A DNA stretch of 64,000 nt from Geosiphon pyriformis. Its lineage: Eukaryota > Glomeromycota > Glomeromycetes > Archaeosporales > Geosiphonaceae. Shown here one piece after another: positions 58,199-64,000 of this stretch. Location: positions 489,258 to 553,257 of the forward strand of contig JAAOMT010000503.1 in the NCBI GenBank assembly GCA_016748015.1, in the 5' to 3' direction. Numbering within the stretch: the stretch's first letter is position 1; the number at the start of each line of letters is the position of its first letter. The position numbers were made by a program, and so were the translations under genes. Under the pieces are notes generated by a model that was not told where the DNA came from, ran no database searches, and saw nothing but the letters and a program-made list of their open reading frames with translations.

Positions 58199-58609
58199 TT
58201 TTTTTTTTGTTTTTTTGTTTTTTTTTGTAAAGCAGCAACAAAAAAAAATTGCTTTTCTAAAAATAGACTTTATAATAACTTGGTAAAAAAAAAACTTTTT
58301 CTTAAGTTTGAATATTAATTTTATTTTGTTAGATTACTAAAAAAATGAAAAAACAATATTAAATTTTAGCAATTATATTCAATTAGCTTAGAAAAGATAG
58401 CTTAAATTTACAATTGCAAACCAGCAAAATACATCTCTGTATTTTATAACCAAAAAACTTTACATGTAAATTTATATATAGCAGAAATTTTCAGAAACTA
58501 ATAAATTCTAATATACTTTTTGTGCAATTAAAAAAAACTTTACAGCTTTTTTACTTAAATTTATAGCATTAAATATTATTACAATATTCTATTAAGTTTA
58601 CTTATAACA
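58199..58609 (+). repeat. Decayed LTR-X copy 1, right part
   Basis: 58,255-58,609 repeats 59,970-60,321 (shared AAGTTTGAATATTAATTTTA, then TTTACTTAAATTTA). It ends TTATAACA. With 49,405-49,960 it makes one LTR of about 967 bp split by LINE-A. Confidence 0.6.
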
Positions 58610-59354
58610 ATGTACAAAAATTTGAATTATATAAATTAGATATATAAATACCAAAAAAAATAAGAAAAAAAAGCTTAAAACACTTTTAAAATAGACTTTT
58701 TAAACAAAATCTTGAAACTTTACAACAAATATTCAAAGCAATTTTACAATACACAATACTAATAAAAATTAAAATTGATAAAAAAAAAGATACAATATAG
58801 AAATACAAGCAAAAAAAAAGTGAGCAAAGTTTAATTAGAATTAAATATTTTTAGTCCTATAAAGAATTAAAAAAAATATGTGTTTCTAAACAATAGAAAA
58901 AATTAGAAAAGCTTTAAACAACTTAACCATAAAACCAAATATTAGAAAATAAACACCAAAAATCTTCACAACATAAAAAAAACTTTTATTAATATACTGG
59001 TTTTTTAAATTAACAAAAGACTAAACTTATAAATATTATACATAAACAATAATAAACAAATATTTAATAAAAAAGCTTTTAAACAAATAAAAAAATTTGT
59101 TAAAAAAAACAATTTAGCACTATACTACAAGACAATATACCAATTATACTTAACATTTAAATACTGTTTAGTTATATTATTAGACAAGTTATTGAAAACT
59201 ATTATAATTAATAATATAAAATAAATAATAAATTCTTAATTTAAAGACTTATAAAAAGCAATAGTTAACATAACAATTGAATATTATATTAAAAAAACCA
59301 CTTTTGAAAATACATATGATTTTGCAAAAGCTTAATTTTAAAAGAAAAAAATAT
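58610..59354 (+). other. Interior of decayed LTR element X
   Basis: 745 bp between the two LTR-X copies, very A+T-rich, ending in the purine tract AAAAGAAAAAAA directly before LTR copy 2. No coding frame. It may be a short non-autonomous interior or an eroded one. Confidence 0.4.
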
Positions 59355-60321
59355 TATTATTCAAGTAAAAAATAATTAAAAACTTATTAGAAAAAAATAA
59401 AAACTATATAATAATAGAAAAAACATAATAATACAAAATAACACAAAATAATATGAAATAATGCAAAATAATATAAAATAATTCAAAATAATACAAAATA
59501 ATACATAATAATATAAAATAGCACAGAATAACTAATTATAATAATACAATAGCTAAAATAGTAAATAATAGCTAGCAATAACAAAAAATCAAAAACAATC
59601 TTGTAAAATTAGAAAATATATATAAAAATAAATAGTTTTAATAAACAATATAAAAAAAAGTAAACAAAACAAGAATCAATTTAATATTTTTATATTATTT
59701 TTAGTTTCAAATATTCATTTTTTTTTTTTATATTTCGAATTTACTAAATAAAATATTATTGTTTAATTTACAAGTTTATAATTTTAATATTCTAATTATT
59801 AAGATCTAATTAATTATTTTTGTTTATTTTTGTTTTAAATCAGATGCTTTTAACATAAATACTTTTGGATTTTAATAATTTAAACCAATTGCTCTTGATT
59901 ATAATAATTAACAAAATATTAATTTATTTATTTTTTTCTTTTATAAAGTAATAATATTAGAAATTAATTGTCTGAAAATAAACTTTGTAATAGTTTAATA
60001 AAAAAAAAGCTCTTTCTAAGTTTGAATATTAATTTTATTTTGTTAGCTTACCAAAAAAACAAAAAAACAACACTAGACTTTAGCAACTGCATTTGATTAA
60101 CTTAAAAAAATAGCTTATATTTATAACTGTAAACTATCAAAAACATATTTGTGTTTTATAATTAAAAAACTCCAATGGATAAATTTTTATATAGTAAAAA
60201 ATTTTAAAGACTAATAAACTCTAGTATGCATTCTGTATATTCAAAAAAAATCTTGCAGCTCTTTTACTTAAATTTAAAGCACTAAATATTATTATAATAC
60301 TTATCAAGTTTATCTATAATA
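59355..60321 (+). repeat. Decayed LTR-X copy 2 (uninterrupted, 967 bp)
   Basis: It starts TATTATTCAAG (TG decayed to TA) and ends CTATAATA. It carries the 10-bp minisatellite at about 59,420-59,525 and shows the sequence continuous across the point where LINE-A sits in copy 1. Confidence 0.6.
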
Positions 60322-61655
60322 ATGTTTATTAAAATGTTTTTTTTTTCCATTTTATAAAACAAAAATAATTGTAATATTGGCTAAGTAATAATAAGTTTTT
60401 ATTAATATTATAGTTAATCAATATAATAATAAATAATTATTTAAAGTAGTATAAAAAAAATATTTATTATATTTTAAATTTAAAATTTTATGAAAATAAT
60501 ATATAGTTCTAACTTTTATAACTTTTTTTCTTTTTTTTTTGTTTACAACTTTAAACTCAATATATTTATAAATATGTTTATGTAATTTTAAATATTAAAT
60601 TAAAAAGAGTAAATAACCAAATAAGTTATATTTTATAACTTCTTAATGTTTTTTCAAGATTTTTGCTTTTTTTGTCTGATTTTTATTTTGGTATTTTGTA
60701 TAATACTTTAATTTTTTTTTTAGTCTTATTATGCAAATTTTTTTTGAAATTTGTAATATAGATTAAAAAACTATGCCAAATTTTTAAGTCAATAGTAGAA
60801 TTATAGATTTATTAAAGCTTTACAAATTTTTGTTATTTGTATTAATAATTTTTACAGTTTTTTTTTGTGTTAAAACATTAAAAAAAAGTTATATTATCTA
60901 TAATAATTTCTTTAATTGCTTTTGAAATAATAATATTAGTTATAAAGAGTGTAAAAAATTTTGAATTAAAATTAGAATTATTAAATATTCTTCAATTTTT
61001 TTTTAATTTCTTATAAAAATTTATGCCAAATTTTTTTTATGTATTAATATATTTAATACATAAATTGAACTTTTAATATATTAGATTTTTTGTATTTACT
61101 ATATGAATATATTTAAATATATTACAAAATTTCTGGTGTTAATTTGTAAAAGTTTATAAATATAAAACTTAGTATATTATAATATAATTAGAAAAGTTTG
61201 CATATTAAAAGAGTTTAGTAATAAATAAAATCAAAAATATAATATTAAAAATATAATAAATAAAAAATACACTAAATCAAAAAATAAAAAACATGTTAGA
61301 TTAAAAAATAAAAAACACAAATTAATAATTATTTTTATAAAAATAAACAAGACAATATAATAAGTTAAAATATTTAAATTAATATATTTTTATAATTATA
61401 TTATATTATAATTGTATATTATGAATAAAATATTATTATAATATAAAATAACATTATTATAAAATATCTGATTGTATATTTTATCAAAAAAAAATAGTCT
61501 TATAGTAATTAATAATAATATAATATATATTTGTTTTTTTATAGTTTTTTTAAGTATAAAAATTATATGAATAATATTATTAAATTTTGAAAAGATAAAA
61601 AATTTTTCAAATTTATTTATTTTTGAAAACAATTTTATGAATTTTTTTTTTATTA
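60322..61655. other. A+T-rich decayed sequence, unassigned
   Basis: No supported gene. A 78-codon Ile/Phe/Asn-rich minus-strand frame at 61,396-61,632 is typical of low-complexity A+T DNA. It may contain eroded repeats like 41,401-45,814. Confidence 0.5.
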
Positions 61656-64000
61656 AACATTTAATGAGTGAAGCCCAACCACTATCTAGTACATAGAACC
61701 AAACTGAAACTCAAACTAAATATGATTCATGCACTTTCTACATGTGGCTAGCCACTTAGACCAGACAAGGCAACACTATACACCTATATTAACCTGTATC
61801 TGACCACTCAGGCCAGAAAAAAAACAACACAGTTTATGATGACCAAAGCAAATAGCAAAAGATTTAACCACTCCGAGCAATCTAACAACACTATCAAACA
61901 ATATTGAGGATATTCCATGAGAGAGCCCAGAAACAACTCCACCATCATGAACCAAACCAGCCTTTTCTATTACCACCTGGTAACTAGACCTCACCAACCA
62001 CATCTTGGTATGATGCAATTCTACAACAAATTTTACAAAATCAACAATCTGAGCAACAGCTATCTTTTTATCATCAAAAACACTACAAGCCTCCTGACAC
62101 CAATCATTCAACACAAACCCTTTGCAGACCAGAGTGTACAATTCAACATCGACAGAGCAATAAGATAGAACCTGCAATACAGCAGATGAAAAAACATTAA
62201 AAACACCAGCCAAGACAGACCAATGGGCAGAAGTCTCAACCAAGATCTCATCACAAATGCCAGACTCACGAACATAAGTAAAAGCATGGTCAGGGAACTC
62301 TACACCACTGCACAGCAAACACAATACACCAGAGTAGCACTTATTATACAACTTTTTTCTAACTGCCACTGGCAACCTTCTATGTACAGCTTTTATAAGA
62401 TAAGTGCAAAGTGTCAAAGATTTATGACTAGTGAAGCCAGCGAGCATATGAGAGTTAGGATGCCACACCTTTGTCATGACAACCCAGTTGATGCAACCAA
62501 TCAATGCATCAGGAATCACATCATAACCAGGGCCAGCTTTCCAATGAGCATGACAAATTGACTGAAAAATATCCCTGACAAAATGACGGGCATTACCAGA
62601 AACAGCAGTACTCTCAACAACCAGAAAATGTTTACACACACCAGTCAACAGTGAAAAGAAAAATCCAGAGGCAGCCCAAGCAGCCAAGTCAGCTCTCTTA
62701 TTACCAGAAACTCTAGAATGGCTCTTCATCTTAACCCAACTTACAACAAGATCCTTATCTCTAATTAGATTGAAAATATGACACCTCTTTAGCCAGTATT
62801 GATTACAGAAATCAGGGCAGGCCAAAGACAGCTCAGACACATAAGCATCAATGGCAACTTGGCTGTCAAGATGCAGCACCACAGTACTTGAAGAAGGAAC
62901 ACATTTCAAAGACAAAGTGACAGTCTGCAACTCAGCCATAATAGATAACAAAAGACCATGAACAGCAACACCAACACTCAGATCCAGTACCAGAAAGTAT
63001 GCAGCAGCACCACTGGCAATCTCAGCAGAGCCAGCATTTCTCAAAGACCCATCTGTAAAAACTTCAAAAAAACCAGACCAAACATCATGCAATCCATTCT
63101 TAACAGTAGAAAACTCCCCAGATCCCAAAATGTTTAAGCTGCACAACTCATCAGAGCCAGCAGAACAAGAAGACGAGAAGTCCTGGCCCTTTAAAAACTC
63201 AGAAGAAACTGTAAACCAGTGAGGCACAGGACCACGTGGGTCCAATCTCTTCCAATAGCGAAAAGTCTTCCAATCCAACAAGCCACCCTTTTTATCGAAA
63301 AGCTGATCACCAAAAGCAACACCAAAACACTTAAGAGATTTGACTGAATCAAAGTACAGGGACTTCCCAAGAATAGATGATAAAAAAAAGTGACCAGAAC
63401 TACGAAATGCAGTGGAGAGATTGTTTACCAAAGACAGTTCATTGCTCAAAAAAATTTTCACCACCCCAGCCAAAAAATTGTTTACTGGATTAATGTACAA
63501 TCTAACAGAAAACTGCAAAGAATCCAAAGAAGCCCAACCAAGAACTTGCAAATCCAAAAATCTATGACTAAACAAATGCCTGAGAATACCAGAAGCATTA
63601 GAGAACACAATCAGAGCAGCCACTTTCCCTTCAGACTGCACTTGTTCAAAGAGTTTCAGCCCATATAACAAAAAATGATACAAAGCAGCATCAGGAAAAT
63701 CACAGGGAAAGTGAGCTTTAGATCTGAAACATTTTTTAACTAAGACATCCCACTTGTGACAAACACTAGAAGAGATAAAACTGAACTGTATACGATAGCT
63801 GACAATAGGCTGCAAGACAGCCGAAACCAAATACAAAAACTGCTTATCAGTAATAGCCTTTCTTAGCACAACATTAACAAAGAAATGAATGTTTGCATGA
63901 GCTTTGGCAACACTTGGCTTGGACAACCTCTCTGTAGACAAAAAAATACCCAGATAATGATGTAACTTGCCCTTCTTAGCAATCAAAATTGGTTGACCAC
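61656..64000 (-). mobile_element. LINE-C, 3' part (continues past window end)
   Basis: The 3' end at 61,656 reads, in sense, GCTTCACTCATTAAATGTTT followed by A-rich tail; a 3' UTR of about 120 bp precedes it. The rest is ORF2. It belongs to the same family as LINE-A and LINE-B but is a different subfamily. Confidence 0.9.
61776..64000 (-). CDS. LINE-C ORF2, C-terminal part (RT thumb, RNase H, zinc tail), open
   Basis: An uninterrupted frame of at least 741 codons, open at the window edge (the sequence starts GQPILIAKKGK after the RT core, so the true start is outside). After the RT thumb region (FLYLVSAVLQPIVSYR) comes a linker with RYWKRLDPRGPVPHWF, then RNase H with all expected acidic residues: TDGSLRN, MAELQTV, HLDSQVA and HSRVSGNKRADLAAW. 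A C-terminal zinc motif reads CLLCSGVEFPDHAFTY; the last ligand is Tyr (codon 62,274-62,276), while LINE-A has Cys there. The protein ends CFFSGLSGQIQVNIGV. No stop or frameshift is seen, so this copy is young or was recently active. Confidence 0.88.
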   Translation of the reverse strand, partial: GQPILIAKKGKLHHYLGIFLSTERLSKPSVAKAHANIHFFVNVVLRKAITDKQFLYLVSAVLQPIVSYRIQFSFISSSVCHKWDVLVKKCFRSKAHFPCDFPDAALYHFLLYGLKLFEQVQSEGKVAALIVFSNASGILRHLFSHRFLDLQVLGWASLDSLQFSVRLYINPVNNFLAGVVKIFLSNELSLVNNLSTAFRSSGHFFLSSILGKSLYFDSVKSLKCFGVAFGDQLFDKKGGLLDWKTFRYWKRLDPRGPVPHWFTVSSEFLKGQDFSSSCSAGSDELCSLNILGSGEFSTVKNGLHDVWSGFFEVFTDGSLRNAGSAEIASGAAAYFLVLDLSVGVAVHGLLLSIMAELQTVTLSLKCVPSSSTVVLHLDSQVAIDAYVSELSLACPDFCNQYWLKRCHIFNLIRDKDLVVSWVKMKSHSRVSGNKRADLAAWAASGFFFSLLTGVCKHFLVVESTAVSGNARHFVRDIFQSICHAHWKAGPGYDVIPDALIGCINWVVMTKVWHPNSHMLAGFTSHKSLTLCTYLIKAVHRRLPVAVRKKLYNKCYSGVLCLLCSGVEFPDHAFTYVRESGICDEILVETSAHWSVLAGVFNVFSSAVLQVLSYCSVDVELYTLVCKGFVLNDWCQEACSVFDDKKIAVAQIVDFVKFVVELHHTKMWLVRSSYQVVIEKAGLVHDGGVVSGLSHGISSILFDSVVRLLGVVKSFAICFGHHKLCCFFSGLSGQIQVNIGV

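Noticed and set aside
41401-61655. A+T-rich block as a regional centromere
   Set aside because: The composition would fit, but a large part is explained by recognisable decayed LINE and LTR copies, and nothing in the sequence can show centromere function.
1-64000. tRNA or rRNA genes
   Set aside because: I looked for tRNA-like arm patterns in the intergenic stretches and for rRNA cores and saw none; primer-binding sites only mimic a tRNA 3' end.

Overview
The window looks like nuclear DNA of an arbuscular mycorrhizal fungus (Glomeromycotina, most like Rhizophagus). It is A+T-rich, its genes carry many short fungal introns of about 60-110 bp, and a compact gene island lies between large blocks of Ty3/gypsy LTR elements and non-LTR (LINE) elements of types I recognise from Rhizophagus. 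The taxonomic call is inference from sequence style and recognised protein families; no search was run.

Layout. (1) 1-17,965 is a nest of LTR elements. Two non-autonomous plus-strand copies (Gypsy-A family) lie in tandem and share their middle LTR. A minus-strand Gypsy-B element sits in their first LTR, and a full-length but dead minus-strand Gypsy-A element (5,118-15,668) sits in the shared LTR. That element carries gag, an aspartic protease, Cys-rich modules, a dUTPase domain, RT, RNase H and integrase, and its own 3' LTR holds a further solo LTR with a 26-N gap. (2) 17,966-20,900 holds a LINE remnant, a decayed dUTPase fragment, a broken gene of a lineage-restricted family, a CGAAAAG repeat array and a probable MITE. 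(3) 20,942-39,376 is the gene island: a DUF1748 mitochondrial protein (+), TFIIH subunit TFB5 (-), the TOR kinase (+, 33 exons, 2,287 codons), an arrestin-domain protein (+, 6 exons), mitochondrial ribosomal protein mS23/RSM25 (-) and cystathionine gamma-lyase (-, 5 exons). The multi-exon models I built close in frame. (4) 39,888-40,044 is a heptamer minisatellite. (5) 41,400-61,650 is extremely A+T-rich. It contains a C-to-T/G-to-A decayed LINE (LINE-B), a decayed LTR-element pair, and a younger LINE (LINE-A, 49,961-58,198) inserted between the halves of one decayed LTR. (6) 61,656-64,000 is the 3' half of a third LINE (LINE-C) with a long open ORF2.

How the parts relate. TFB5 and TOR are divergent and share a promoter of about 290 bp. 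TOR, TFB5, mS23, DUF1748 and cystathionine gamma-lyase are housekeeping genes for growth signalling, transcription/repair, mitochondrial translation and sulfur amino acid metabolism, and I see no operon-like logic among them. The repeat flanks record many nested insertions, and the damage in them is strongly biased to G:C-to-A:T change, leaving catalytic Asp as Asn and zinc-binding Cys as Tyr.
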